Positions 33,476-46,125 are shown, numbered from the stretch's first letter. The stretch is DNA of 64,000 nucleotides from Pyrus communis (GCF_963583255.1 NC_084808.1:13973201-14037200), one strand, 5' to 3'. Numbers and translations are program-made. The notes: generated by a model not told the origin, from the letters alone.

Positions 33476-36400
33476 CCCTCAAGTTGGAGAGTGGATGTCA
33501 AGAACTCCCAACTTGCGTAACATACCCGAAAACTTTTCTTTCCCAAGAGGTTTGGTAAACAAGTCTGCCAACTGTTGTGCCGTACCCACATGCTTGGTCT
33601 CTATTGTGCCATCTACAATCTTATCTCGTATAAAGTGACAATCCATCTCAATGTGACGAGTTCGTTCATGAAAAACAGGATTGGCAGCTATATGTAACGC
33701 TGCTTGATTATCACAAAATAAAATGGAAGGACCATCCAAAGGAATGTTCAAATCCTTCAACAAAAAACGAAGCCAAACTATCTCGCAACAAGCACCTGCC
33801 ATGGCCCTATATTCCGCCTCTGCTGAAGAGAGCGAAACGGTTTTCTGTCGTTTCGTCCGCCAAGAAATCAAAGAACCGCCCAAGAATACACAATACCCAG
33901 TAGTCGAACGGCGAGTGATAGGGCAACCTGCCTAATCAGAATCACAAAACGCAGTTAACTTGGTCTGGTTGTCAGAACGAAATAATAAACCTTGACCTGG
34001 AGTAGCCTTCAAATAATGAACAATACAAAGCGCATCATCCATATGAGATATCCTTGGCTCGTGCATAAAACGGCTTAGAACATGCACATAATAGGTGATA
34101 TCCGGCCAAGTGATAGTGAGATATATTAACCGACCTACTAATCGTCGATACTTTTCAGGATCCTTGAGAAGTTCTCCTTTATCAGATAATTTTGTGTCAT
34201 CCATAGGAAAAGCAATGGGTCGTGCTCCCAAAAAACCATGGTCCTTGAGAATCTCTAATGCATACTTGCGTTGAGAAATATAAATCCCTTGTTTGGAACG
34301 AGAAACCTCAATACCCAAAAAATATTTTAAATCACCAAGGTCTTTTATCCGAAAATGATCACGGAGAAAAGACTTCATAGAATTAATGGCACTAGCATCA
34401 TTGCCTGTAATCACAATATCATCCACATAAATGAGCAAAGCTGTGAAAGAAATACCAGACTTTTTAGTGAACAATGAATAGTCAGCTTTGGATTGTTGAA
34501 AACCGGCAGAAATGATGGCACTAGTGAATTTGGCAAACCATTGGCGAGAAGCCTGCTTAAGACCATAAAGTGACTTGTGAAGGCGACACACAAGATTCTC
34601 CCCCTGTCGCCGAAGACCAGGAGGATGAGACATATAGATTTCTTCATGTAAGTCACCATGTAAGAAAGCATTATTAACATCAAGCTGATGAAGAGACCAA
34701 GACTGACTAGCAGCAAGAGCAAGAAGACAACGCACCGTAATCATCTTAGCAGTAGGAGAAAAAGTGTCATGATAATCAATACCTTCAGCCTGAGTGAAGC
34801 CTTTAGCAACCAAACGAGCTTTGTAGCGGTCAATAGAGCCGTCAGAATTGTGCTTGAGTTTGTACACCCACTTACAACCAATGGGAATTTTGCCAGGGGG
34901 CAAGGAAGTTAAAGTCCAAGTACCATTAGCATGTAAAGCTTGAAGCTCCTCAGTCATAGCACGTTACCAATTGGGGTCAGTGGCAGCCTCGGCAAAGGAG
35001 GAAGGCTCCACAGTCCGACTGACAGAGTTAATGTAAGAAAAATGCCTGGGAGAGTAACGGTGATAAGAGAGAAAATTACAAAGTGAATATCGCGTACCTT
35101 GTGTAGAACCGGGTTGCGAAGTCGAAGATGGGTGGGATGGCAGAATCACCGGCTAGCAAACGTAGTCTTTTAAATAGGATGGAGGTTTATGGGCACAAGA
35201 AGAGGTGCGGGGAAGGGGAGGATTGGTAGGTAGTGGGGGAGGGGGGGGGTAGGGATGTCCGTGGGTAAAAGGGTGAAAGGTGAAGGAGGGTGAGGCGTCG
35301 GGGCAGGAAGGGGTGGGTTATATGTAAAGTCCAGAGGGGGTGGGATGGGTAGGGTAGGCGAAGAGGATGGGATAAGAGGGTGAGAAACGGCATAAGGGAA
35401 AGTAGTTTCGTGAAAGATGACGTCTCGACTAGTGAAAATGCGGTGATTGTCGAGATCGTAAAGGGTATAGGCCTTTTGTCCATGAGGATAACCGAGAAAA
35501 ATGCAACGATGAGCCCGAGGGGAAAATTTGGTGGTGGGAGTGACAGAGGTGGCATATGCTAGACAACCAAAGACGCGGAAGTGGTCATAAGATGGGGTTT
35601 TCGAAAAGAGAACCTCAAATGGGGATTTATGATGGAGAAGACGGGTAGGGAGACGATTGATGAGATAAGTAGAGGTAAGAACACATTCCCCCCAAAACTT
35701 GATAGGAAGATGGGATTGAAAACGAAGGGCGCGAGCGGTTTCAAGAAGATGACGATGTTTTCTTTCAACAACGCCATTTTGTTGGGGGGTATAAACACAA
35801 GAAGTTTGTAAAAGCACCCCATGATCAGAGAAAAAACTACGAAGAGATAAAAATTCACCACCATTGTCAGTACGAGTGCATTGGATGGTAGTGCGGAATT
35901 GGGTAGTGACATAAGCAAAAAAATCCTTAATTAATTGTTGAGTGTCGGATTTATGTTTCATGAGGAAGACCCACGTAAAGCGAGAAAAATCATCCACAAT
36001 GGTTAAGAAATAATGAGCACCAGAAAGAGAAGATTGACAATTCGGGCCCCAAATATCACAATGAATTAAAGCAAAAGGGAAAGTTGATGAAATTGAACTC
36101 AAAAGAAAAAGTTGACGAGTTTGTTTTGCCAACGGACAAACATCACAAATATGACTAGAATCAAAAGTGTAATTAAGAGAGCTAGATGCTAAAACTTGCA
36201 AACGAGTGGAGGAGGGGTGACCAAGACGCCTATGCCAGAGGGAGGAGGGGATGGTAATGATGTTGCAGAGAGGTTGACGGGTGGGGAGAGAAGAGGTAAG
36301 GGCCACAAGGTAATACAGATCGCCATGTCGCTTACCCACACCAATCATCGCCTTCGAAACCAAGTCCTGCAAAACACACCAAGAAGGAAAGAAGGTTATG

Positions 36401-37320
36401 GAACACGATAATCCATCTATAAGTTTACCAACCGATAAAAGGTCCACTCGGAAATTAGGGACACATAAAACATCCTTCAAAGTAACTGATGAATTTAAAG
36501 GAAGAGTGCCGGTAAAAGTAATGGGAGCAGAAACACCACTAGGCAAAGAAACAGGCGGCAAATGTGAAGGAGAACGATTAACCAAACATGAAGCGGAAGA
36601 AGTAATATGATCCGTAGCACCACTGTCAAGAATCCATTGACCATGACGAGAGGTGACAGGTAACAAACCTTGGGCAAAATCAGTAGTGAGCACGGCATTG
36701 GCCTGAGGAGGGGTGGTGGTGTCACGTAGAGCAGCTAGAACACGGGAGTGCTGCCCGGCAGAGAGGTCAGGCATGGCAAGCTGCAAGTCATGCAAAGTGG
36801 GCTGGGCCCCGTGCACTTGGTGGGTCGCTGGAGTAGAAGAGGAGGCGGGGGCCTGGGTGCTTTGCACGTGATGGGCCTGGGTGAAATTATGAGGCCGGGA
36901 AGCAGAAAACCATGGTTGCCGGGGAGGACTGGAAGGTGCATGGCTGCGGGAAGAACTGGAAGCAGTGGCACGGCGCGGTGGTCGCCACGGTTGGCCATGG
37001 AGGGGATAGCCAACGGGATAGCCATGAAGTTTATGGCAGGTGTCTCGGGTATGATAATCAAAATTGCAGTAGGTGCAGTGGAGGGGAGGACGAGCAGAGG
37101 AGGGACGCGACGGGCCACGAACAGCCATGGCAGCAGGTTGATCGACAGAGCGGAGGACGCCCAGGGAGCGTTGTTTTTCAGCTTGAGACACGGAGGAACA
37201 GGCCTGACGAACAGTGGGAAAGGGATTCATTAAAAGAATCTGGTCACGAACAGCAGCAAAGGATTCGTTGAGGCCCATTAAAAATTGCATGAGTTGTTGA
37301 AGGTCATGCTTGGCGGTGCA
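33476..37320 (-). pseudogene. pol of Copia B (protease-integrase-RT-RNase H)
   Basis: In the long frame 37290-35170 the order is: CCHC zinc knuckle CTYCNFDYHTRDTC; protease WILDSGATDHI; pre-integrase WHRRLGHP with CDVCPLAK; integrase core with its DIWG, TDNGGEF and VVERKHR acidic residues all present; and the FRVFGCLAY region. A frameshift and stops near 35150-35175 break the linker. A TAA at 34964-34966 stands where Gln is expected (DPNW-stop-RAMTEEL). The RT frame 34957-33932 has YVDDIVITG and [17 protein letters not shown] (33932-33934) replaces the Trp of CDSDWAG before RNase H, which carries [10 protein letters not shown] and LADLFTKPL. Few and recent lesions. Confidence 0.93.
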
Positions 37321-37802
37321 AGAGCATGTGCAACCATCATTATAAGAAGCAAGCTCATCCAGAGAGCTTTCAGGCGAGTAAAATAGGCGGAGATAGAAGA
37401 AGAACCTTGAGAAATTGTAGCAAGTTCCCGGTTAAGTTGGAAGATGCGTGGAGCATTACTCTGAGAGAAGCGTTCGCGAAGATCATCCCATACAGCTTGG
37501 ACAGAGGTGGAAAAAAGCACAGATTCTTGAAGGTCAGGTTCCAAGGAATGCAGAAGCCAAGAAAGAATCATGTCATTGCAACGACGCCAAGCCGCGTGAG
37601 CATCAAGGTCGTCGGAGGAAGAAGGTTCTTGGATATCGCCAGTGATGAAACCAAGTTTATTCTTGGCACTCAAGGAAAGCTGCATGCCACGGGCCCAGGA
37701 TGTGTAGTTATCACCATTCAACTTCTTGGATACAAGGACAAGATTCGGGTGGTCAGCATGATGAAGGGAAAAAGCACCATCGGAAGAAGAAGAGTCAGCC
37801 AT
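37278..37802 (-). pseudogene. gag of Copia B
   Basis: ATG at 37802 (MADSSSSDGAF). The UBN2-type gag blocks are NGDNYTSWARGMQLSLSAKN, then DMILSWLLHSLEP, VWDDLRERFSQSNAPRIFQL and GSSSISAYFTRLKALW. Just after LKALW a single missing base (about 37360) shifts the frame; gag resumes in the next frame as LQQLMQFLMGLNESF. The capsid-forming domain is otherwise intact. Confidence 0.9.
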
Positions 37803-37853
37803 GGGAACGGCAGAGAAAGCTGCCGAAAAAAAAATTAGGGCTAGGGTTATAAA

Positions 37854-37869
37854 CCTGCTTTGTATACCA
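37854..37869 (-). promoter_or_regulatory. primer-binding site of Copia B
   Basis: On the minus strand TGGTATACAAAGCAGG follows the 5' LTR directly. It is an imperfect match to the initiator Met-tRNA primer (TGGTATCAGAGC). Confidence 0.55.
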
Positions 37870-38259
37870 TGTAGAAAAAGGTATGTAGGCTAAAAAATAT
37901 ATTTGTTATTGATACATGAATGTGGAAAAATGGAAGAGAATGCTTTTTTTCTCATTATGTTTCTCTACAAGATTACAAGGATATATATACATGATACAAG
38001 TGTGTAGGTAGGACAAGGTAGCCGTCCTAGTGTGTAGGTAGGACAAGGTAGGACGGCTGTAGAGGACAAGGTAGCCGTCCTAGTGTGTAGGTAGGACAAG
38101 GTAGGACGGCTTGACGGCTGTAGGACGGCTAGTGTGTAGGTAGGACAAGGTAGGACGGCTGTAGGACGGCTTGACGGCTGTAGGACGGCTTATTCTTCCA
38201 ATAATAATATTATATACAATTACACAAGGACTCTAACCATATTCCTTATTTGTCTAACG
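37870..38259 (-). repeat. 5' LTR of Copia B (390 bp)
   Basis: Same sequence as the other LTR, with 68 extra bases from additional copies of the GTAGGTAGGACAAGGTAGGACGGCT unit. The terminal base next to the target copy is G instead of A. Confidence 0.9.
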
Positions 38260-39469
38260 CTGCCCATATAAAAATGAGGGCTTTATATGTACTTTCCAAT
38301 TTCTCCCACAAAGTTTCGATTTTTACAGTTTTGACATTTGCAATTCGAAATTATCTGACCGTTTGAATTGCATAGAATTGCTCCTCATTCCTTGATTCCC
38401 TGATCCAGATAGGCTGTAATTTTCTGGGGTGTTGTTGTCGGCACGTAGGGTTTGGCTTCGTTAGGGGTTTGTGGGGGAGGCGGTGGTAGCGATTTTGCAT
38501 TTGATATGTTTGAAATTGTTTGAGTTTTTGGGGTATTGAATGGTTTCAGCTCAGGTATTGCCCAACTCGCGAAAGCAAGATCTTTTGGAAGCTGGCAAGC
38601 GCCGGGTAATGTTTCTATTCGATTAAATATCAATTTTGGTACAAAATGTTCGAGTGGAATTTTGCATTTGTGTGCATGTTTGTGTCTATATATATGTAAT
38701 ATGCAAAAATGCCAAATGCCAAATGATTGATTCTTCGTGTCAAAATTTAATCCAATTGATGGGGTTTAATGGTAACGGTCTGTAATCCATACTTTATAGC
38801 TGTCATAATGTAGTTTATTAGTTGCCCGCTATTGACATTCGATTACAAATGCACTTTTTTGCGGTCTAGGAAACCGGTTTGATTCAGTTATTTTCTTAGA
38901 AACTGGACAGGAAAATGGGTCACATTTGAATGTTGATGTTTATGGGTGTCTATGTTGAACTCTTATATCTTGTTTTGAGCTAGCAGGAACAGAACTTGTA
39001 CGAGTTACAGTCTGTGATGGTGCTGGTACATCTGATGGGCCTAGTAGTGCTTTTAGTGAAACTTCTTCTGTATTATTGAACAATTATAACAAAACGATTG
39101 ATTATTATCCTGTCAGCAAAAATCTTACCTCAGAACTCTGTCAGCACATTGCTACTAAGTGAGGCCAGGTACGTCAGCACGGCGTCTGGTGGCCCTACAC
39201 CGTCTCCATATGAAGGTTATTGTACATTTTTGGATTTTGGTTTTCAGTGTTCTGATATAATAATTACTGTGTATTTGTGAATAATTTCCTTGAATCTTCT
39301 AGTTGGAGGAATAAACTTATTGTGTTACGTTCTGAGATGTCATGGCAGACTTGGTTGCAGCCAGTACCAGCATAAGTAGGTTTGCTTCTGAAGTTGGTAA
39401 AAACATCCGTGGTAGTAATGAGGACTTAAGTGATTCTCCAACTTTTGAGCATAATAGAATCATGCATAT

Positions 39470-40500
39470 TTTTTACTGAAAATATGAGCACACCCCTTAG
39501 AATTCAATTTTCTTTAACTAAAACCCATCATGGTAAGTTTTTCTAACAAAAACCCAATGATTAGGCTCCAACTAAGCAATATCCATAATTAAGTTTGACT
39601 TGGCAAAATTTGTATTTGTTGATGTCTAAATTACCCTTAATAACACTTACTTTGGGTCTCTCACTTATTATCTACATTTTATTTTACATTATTTCATTCA
39701 ATTAAATGTCTTCAAATACCTTATGGGGATTTGGAAAAAAATTTAAATGTCATGATTCATATGCATTTAATAACAAAAATTTACATGATACCAATGTTCC
39801 TTATATATTTGTTTTCACATGATGCTAACAAGTAAATTAGTATATCCTACAAATATAAAAAAGTTATTTTATTCAAAATTATCAATATTTTAAATATAAA
39901 ATAGGTAAATTATTTTGCACAACATATATATAATAACAATATAAGTTCCTAGTAAATTATGTAATGATACATGCAATATAATTTACCTACAAAATAAATA
40001 AATATTTTTTATTCAAAATTAATTAAATACCAATATTTTGCAAATATATATATAACAATTTACCTACATGCAAAATAATTTACCTACAAAATAAATAAAT
40101 TTTTTTAGCCAATTGATTCAAAATTAATTAATTACATATTATTTTACATAAAAATATAGGTAAATTATTTGCACGCATATATATAATTTTAACAAAATGT
40201 GCCCAATACATACATGCAAAATAATTTACCTACAATGATTGTCAAACAAATAAATGAAATGAAACATATGATGGTAAGAGAAGTATAAAGTAGATAATTT
40301 TATAATAATAAGGCACTTATTTCCCACAATTATGGTGGATAATTAAATTCATTAACATAATTAGAGTGTTGTGGCACCATTGTAAATAGTTTGAAAATAA
40401 TAGGTATTTATTTGTTTACATGGCTGTCTATTTCAAATTTGGGTTTTATTTGGATGTTTAAAATGAGATGGGTTTTTGTCAAGGAAATAAGTGTTGCATG
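39470..40500. repeat. AT-rich intron insertion with inverted ends
   Basis: CTAACAAAAACCCAATGATT near 39540 and, reversed, TTGACAAAAACCCATCTCAT near 40460 face each other. Between them lie many repeats of AAATAATTTACCTACA. It looks like a non-coding TIR element in an intron of the BLISTER-like gene. Borders are uncertain. Confidence 0.35.
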
Positions 40501-40934
40501 GGCTTATATCTGAAGGACCCCTGTGTAGAATCTTTACCTTTTAGTGGATTTGCAGGAGGGACAAATTGCTTCGGGCATGCTTCTTTAATTTTCTGGTCTG
40601 GACGTGATCATGTATTCCGTTGTGTTTTTTTAATTAGGTTTAAGAACTTTTGTTTTTTGTTTTTGTTTTTTGTTTTTGTTTTTTTGTTATTATTATAATA
40701 AAACCAATACAAGGGCACGTTGTGGTGAAATTTATTGAATCGTCTCTTAAGCTTTCCACTAATGTGAACGCAACCTTGTCTAGTATTATTTATGCTTCCA
40801 TATCTTGCCCCTTATTCAGTGTTATTATCGGGTGTAGAGAAGCTGTTGCAGTCTATGCTACGGAAAGCCTCCATAAGTGGAAAGAAAATTGATGTCAGCA
40901 AGAGTACTACTAATAACAAAGACGTGTCTACTTC

Positions 40935-42975
40935 TGATAGGAGCATATTCATGCGACTTAAATGGCTTGTTCTCGTACATTTACGTTATGTTTCTTTAGT
41001 TATTTTAGTCCTTTATGCTTCTTTTGTGTGTTTTCAGGATCATAAGACGTTCTTTTGTGTGTTTTCAGGATCATAAGACGTGTTTGACGAAAGGATGTAT
41101 TGTGGAGCATTTTGGGGCCTTTTGGAGCACTATTGGGCCAAGGATGGATAGCTTATGCTTGGAGCCCAAGTGTTGGATGAAATTGAAGGCCTTGTATGCA
41201 CCTTAGGACATTAAACAAAGGGCCTAACCCATGCATAACCCACCAATTTCAGCCACATGAACACAAACCCATTCCTTGCCGTGGGGTACCTAGCATATCC
41301 ATCCCATTTTCAGCCATCACACTTCATCATTGCAGCCACCATTCACCCTAGTTGTCACTCACAAGCTTTCCCATTCTATAATTCATCCACATGCATCTTT
41401 AACCCTTCACTCACATGCTTTCCCAACAAAAAAATCAGCCACATGCACACCAAATCATTCCTTGCCGTGGGGTACCTAGCATTTCCAGCATTCCCATTTG
41501 CATTTTCAGATTTCCACCAACCAATCTAGTTGTCATTTCACATGCATTCATTTCTTTAATCATTCCTAGCTGCCATTCACATGTTCTCCCATCCATTCTC
41601 TCCCTATAAAACCATGCAATGCATTCATACAATTCATTCCAATTCACCACAAAACAATCACACAACACACCATCACAAAATCCCATTCTTTGCCGTGCAT
41701 ATCCCTTCCATTTTCTGCATATTTTCTCTTCATTGCAGCCACTCCAACCACTCCTCATCCCCCCAAAACCTATCCTTAGACCTTGTGCCGCAACGAAGAG
41801 GAAGAGAAGAGGGCCTAAACGTTCATACAATTCAAGTTTGAGTTGTTGGAATGTTTAGGTGTTTCTTTGATTTCAATGTTTAATTTCAATTCTCTTTGTC
41901 TTGTACGTATGAGGAACTAAACCCCCTTTAGCTAGGGGGTGATTTGAAACTATGTTTATGCTTGCAATATGAATTGATTATCTTTGGTTGGAATTTCATA
42001 AGTTGTGGATTCAATTTGTTTAACCGTTTGATTGATAACTTATTTATGTATGTTTATTGAGAGTGCACGCTTAATTTTCATGCATGAATACGACGCTAGA
42101 ATATAAGTGAGTTTCACCTAATAGTTATGAACTTATATTCACAAGTAGTGGAGGTTGCTTATAAACAATCGCGTTAAATGAATTCTTGGCACTAGTTTCA
42201 TGCTCATCATAGTAACGAATGCCTCGTCAACACTTATAGTTTTCATAATGCTTAATGATCTTTGATTGTATCTTTATTGTGCTTTTCACGTAAAGGACTT
42301 TTGGAGAATGTGGTGAATTGCGTTGCGCTAACCCATCCAATTCATTAACTTAAGGAGAACTTGACGATTAATTTAAGCGGACCTAATTAACCCGGAGTGT
42401 TGAGTTTCATAACTTATCGAAAGACCAACTGAAAATCAATCTTGTATGCAAGTGTAACATGTGTGGAGAAGAACCCCTTAGCTATTCCATCATCCATATT
42501 TTCATCACATTCATATTTACATTTTGCCCTTAATTATAATCTGTCCATTTAATATAATCTCATCCAAACACAATCCCCCCATATTTTGTTAAGTCTTAGT
42601 CATTATAATCTGTCTTATTTTGGTTTTTAAGTATTTGGAGTCACAAATACCTTTAAATTCGTCCAAATCTGCCTAGTTTACATTCTTGTTTTGTTTGTTG
42701 ATTTTCGTACAAAACCAAATTCCCAATTGTCTTAGAGTATCTAATTGGTTCAATTATGTTTTAGATTGTGTTTTTAACTCATTTTGAGTCTTGTGAACTT
42801 GTTTCGAGTTTTCTTTAAGTGAGTTAAGTGTTTTAAAGGTTATTTTTATTTCTTTGAGTTAGTTTAAAGTGTTTAGCATCCCTAGTTAATCCCCGGTTAG
42901 AACGATCCCTACTTACATCATTACTACAATTGTCACAAATAGAGTTTAATTTGTGTGCATATAATTTTCGCATCA
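40935..42975 (+). mobile_element. solo LTR (2041 bp) inside a BLISTER-like exon, target duplication ACTTC
   Basis: It starts TGATAGGAGCATATTCATGC, ends AATTTTCGCATCA, and is bounded by ACTTC at 40930-40934 and 42976-42980. It contains a direct duplication of TTTTGTGTGTTTTCAGGATCATAAGACG (41024-41079), two copies of a TTCCTTGCCGTGGGGTACCTAGCAT block (41272, 41458), and a CTATAAAACC box at 41604. The type resembles LTRs of large Gypsy/LARD elements. Joining the flanks across one ACTTC copy restores the exon reading KDVSTSTEDL followed by a GT donor. Confidence 0.88.
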
Positions 42976-43204
42976 ACTTCTACAGAAGATCTAGGTAAAT
43001 TTAGCTTGTCTGGACATTATGCTTGTAAATTAGTATTTATATATCCCAGCGATAAGTACTGAGGCTCATAGTGTATCTGGTTAATTGGTGTGTGTCCATG
43101 GTTTTTTTTTTTTTTTGTCCATGTGTTTCAGTTCCTAATTAGTACTTGTGTGTGTTGTTATATGTTGAACAAGTCTCTATCTTATGATCGTGTTCATGTA
43201 AATC

Positions 43205-43290
43205 AATGTTTTAAAAGGTGAAGGTGTAGGCGAGGCTATCATGCCTAGGCGAAAGCCTTAAAGCGTGAGGCAAAGCTTCATGAGACCAGC
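43205..43290. repeat. GCCTAGGCG-type dispersed repeat
   Basis: GTGTAGGCGAGGCTATCATGCCTAGGCGAAAGCC belongs to the same word family as 22150-22335 and 52375-52565. It lies in an intron of the BLISTER-like gene. Confidence 0.4.
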
Positions 43291-44682
43291 TACTGTATAA
43301 TAATCAATCACTACTTTGGTGAATCTTTGTGATAATTGACAGCAATGTTCACAAATAAGGCTTGTACTAATGAATGAATGGCTATACTAATGACAGCTAT
43401 CTCTTTTTTATAATCTTTTTCATTTGTGATTTTGATTTGTGCTTTTGGGTATTTTGTTCACTAATTGAAGAAAATGAAGACGCTATTCCTGACACCTTAG
43501 GCCAGGAAAGGGTTGATGCCTTGAGTTTCCCAGTGCTGCCTGAAAATGGACAGCCAGATTTTGATATTTCCTCTGTGAATCTACCTCCTGATCAGATGCG
43601 AACAGTTGAAAACATCAGTACACTAATTTCTGAGGTGCCATGTACCCCTTATTTTCTCTCATTACTATCTACCCCTTGTATTTTCTCATTTGTACGCGTT
43701 TGAAGGTTTATGTCCTTTCTTTTCCTTGAGATTTGTGTTGTAAAATCTAGTCCATTAAACTGAACTCTAGTCTCTTTGTTGTTTCAGTTAGCATTGGAGA
43801 AAGAAGAGTTGATAGAGTCTTTGGCATCCGAGTCATCTCAATGGTCCAAGCTGAAGGTAGCATATTTTTTAATTTTCAACTCAATATAGGATTGTGCTGC
43901 GGCTTTTGACTTGTTAGCATGTAGTCCACTTTAAGCAAGAAAGGGCTTTCCTCGGGACTGATTAATATATTTTAGCGCTGAGGCCATGCTGTTGATACAT
44001 AGTTGAAAACCATTAACAATACAAACGGAATATGGAATAATGCGACCAAAAGAAGCCTATGCACTTCTCATGTGCTTGGTTCTGAGAACGGTCTTAGTAT
44101 CATCTATGGACCGCGTGCTCATACTCCAGTGCAAAATGTGTTTTCAAGTCATATCGGTCGCAGTCATTCAAGTTTTTATGAATGAAGGAATTGAACAATG
44201 AATTGTCCCAGAAACTTGAAGCTCAAACTCGGTGATTAGAGCTTTTGACTGCCCAAAGTATGGCCAATGAGAATATTCTTGTCAGACAACCCACTCCTGT
44301 TGATATGCCTGACAATACTACACATGTGGATGAAGGCGACGAGGTACTGTATTTTCTTTGATATAAATATTATTTGTACTAAATGCAAAGTTACATTATT
44401 CCTCAAAAAAACTAAACAGTAGTGTGATTGCCTTGCTATTGAAAGACATTTTGCTGTTTGTAACCCTCACAATTATCTTTTCTGACACAAACCGATAGTT
44501 GTCTGATTGCTCAAAGTAAAAAAGAAAAGAAAATGAAAACCCAGAGTGCAAATGATTGGCTGGTATGGAAACATCATCTTTGTTTATATTTGCGTATGTT
44601 GGTAGTGGAAAGAGTCTTAGGATGGATTATGAAGCTTTTCCCCGGAGGGCCATCAAAACGAAGAACTAGTAAGCTTCTGTGA

Positions 44683-45404
44683 GATTCAAGTCAGTATAGC
44701 ATGCCAGCAATGCCTGCGCTCGGATCTGGTATTGTTTTCCTTCACTCCCTTGGCGTATTGAAGGTCGTAATTTGTACATTTTGTTTGAGTCAATCTTAGA
44801 GTCCATTCTTTTTCAATGGAAGAAATATGATCTTGTACTTAAGAGGGCGGTCTTGTCATGTGGTGGATATCGAAAGAGAGAGATTAAGAGTATAGACGTG
44901 AGAGATGCATTGTGCATTTTTTTGTTTGCAGTTTTTGTTTACCAGTATTTTGTTGTATTTGTGACTAGACACCTTGGTGCTTAAGCCCCAAGAAAATGGA
45001 AATGAAACAAATGATTTCCCCTTCCCAGGTGTCCTTTATATTTGGCGTTGCATTTTGTCGAATGTGTTTGAGGCTTTCGTCACAAGTTTGGTTTTTGAAT
45101 TGGCGATTGCGTTGTTAATCAGTTGGATCTGAACCAAGTTTGTCGTATATATTACTGTAAATACGTGTCCACAAAGACAATCGGCAATTTTATCCTCTTG
45201 CATGACTCACAATTTGTAATTTGCTATTTCATCTATCTCCATCAGAGTACAATTTCTAAACCCGGCCTGCTTGGTATCCTTCTTGAATTCAATTTCCCAT
45301 CTTGAAATATGATATATGTAGCTACATTACTTAATATTTATTAGTTTCAAAATTAAAAGAAAATTGAGTCCAAGAAGGATACCGAACAACTTTATATATT
45401 CGTT
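44683..45404. other. 3' region of the BLISTER-like gene, no other gene
   Basis: Contains the likely former 3' UTR. CCTGCTTGGTATCCTTCTTGAATTCAATTT (45266-45295) and, inverted, AAATTGAGTCCAAGAAGGATACCGAACAA (45361-45389) form a short inverted repeat. Confidence 0.4.
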
Positions 45405-45530
45405 TTTTCTTTTTGAACAAATGATAATGGGGGAGGGGGTGGATTTATCCTCGCAATGGACTAACAATTAAACCTAATACCTCTCACTTACAATGAAGAG
45501 AAATACTACTAGATCGTTAGCCAAACGCAC
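45405..45530 (-). mobile_element. tRNA-derived SINE, minus orientation
   Basis: The reverse complement reads GCTAACGATCTAGTAGT (A-box-like), GGTATTAGGTTTAATTG (B-box-like), CCACCCCCTCCCCCATTATC and an A-rich end. It matches the copy at 20190-20357. Confidence 0.6.
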
Positions 45531-45654
45531 TTTTATATGCTTCGAAGAAGAAAACCCCAAAGCTATGCACAATAACGGATGGAAAATTCAAGTCATTGAT
45601 AGAATGGACTTTCACTAGAAACATATACAATCTCGTGAATTACAAGGACGAAAA

Positions 45655-45689
45655 TGCAAAAAAATAAAATAAAATAAAATAAAATAATA

Positions 45690-45727
<38 letters not shown>

Positions 45728-45742
45728 CACACACACATATAA
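45655..45742. repeat. compound microsatellite
   Basis: (AAAAT)n, then (AT)n, (AC)n, (AT)n and (AC)n in one run. Confidence 0.95.
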
Positions 45743-45954
45743 ATATGAAAATTCAGACACAAACCAGTATTTTATTTATTTATTATTTAATCTCTTAGAT
45801 ATTTTGCTTTAAAATAATTTAAATTACTGGGAGGGAATTCAAACACTCTGATATAAATTCCCCTAAATTTATCGAGAAGTGTAATTCAAATCTCTGTCAA
45901 AAAATATGAAACATTATCCTGATTAATTATCTTAACTCACGCATACAAATTGAT

Positions 45955-46125
45955 TTAATATTTGGAAATTTTAATGAAAAATTTCTGATACTGTTTATTT
46001 TAATGAAAAATCATATTTTCATATTAAAAAGTTAATCATGGTACTATTTATTTTACCGTTTATTTTATCTTTATCGTTAAAACTCAAAATTTGCAAACCA
46101 TTTTTATTAGATTTCTTTAATACTT
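45955..46125 (-). mobile_element. dispersed MITE-like module, minus orientation
   Basis: The reverse complement matches the second part of the 295-bp array units upstream of the GST (GTACYATGATTAACTTTTTA, TGATTTTTC, TTAAAATT). It ends about 150 bp before the HCAR start codon, so it lies in that promoter region. Confidence 0.6.

Larger units (their letters stand above)
33150..38259 (-). mobile_element. nearly full-length Ty1/Copia element B (5110 bp)
   Basis: The target duplication CTGCC is at 33145-33149 and 38260-38264. Minus-strand LTRs start TGTTAGACAAATAAGG and end TTTTTCTACA. On the minus strand gag-pol reads gag, protease, integrase, RT, RNase H. The LTRs are nearly identical outside a length-variable minisatellite. 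Four inactivating changes are visible (see the pol entry). The element type resembles the Ale/Retrofit branch by size and protein texture; that is a judgement. Confidence 0.93.
38540..44682 (+). pseudogene. BLI: BLISTER-like gene, disrupted
   Basis: Exon 1 (38540-38605) encodes MVSAQVLPNSRKQDLLEAGK and ends at a GT donor; I recognise the start of plant BLISTER, a coiled-coil protein that binds the Polycomb methyltransferase CURLY LEAF in Arabidopsis. Later pieces are 38987-39155 (VTVCDGAGTSDGPSS), 39175-39215, 39345-39450, 40740-40934 + 42976-42994 (split by a solo LTR), 43470-43634, 43788-43856, 44188-44343 and 44602-44682 (VVERVLGWIMKLFPGGPSKR, then stop). The Lys-rich second exon and the long coiled-coil exons are not found. 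A TGA at 44233-44235 interrupts the coiled-coil end, and the last exon's acceptor AG appears lost (TG before GTAGTGG). A Copia element separates exon 1 from its upstream region. Confidence 0.8.

Noticed and set aside
36748..37271. Plus-strand open frames of 119-161 codons opposite the Copia B gag/pol
   Set aside because: They are antisense shadows of the GC-rich, Pro/Ser-rich linker of the Copia polyprotein.
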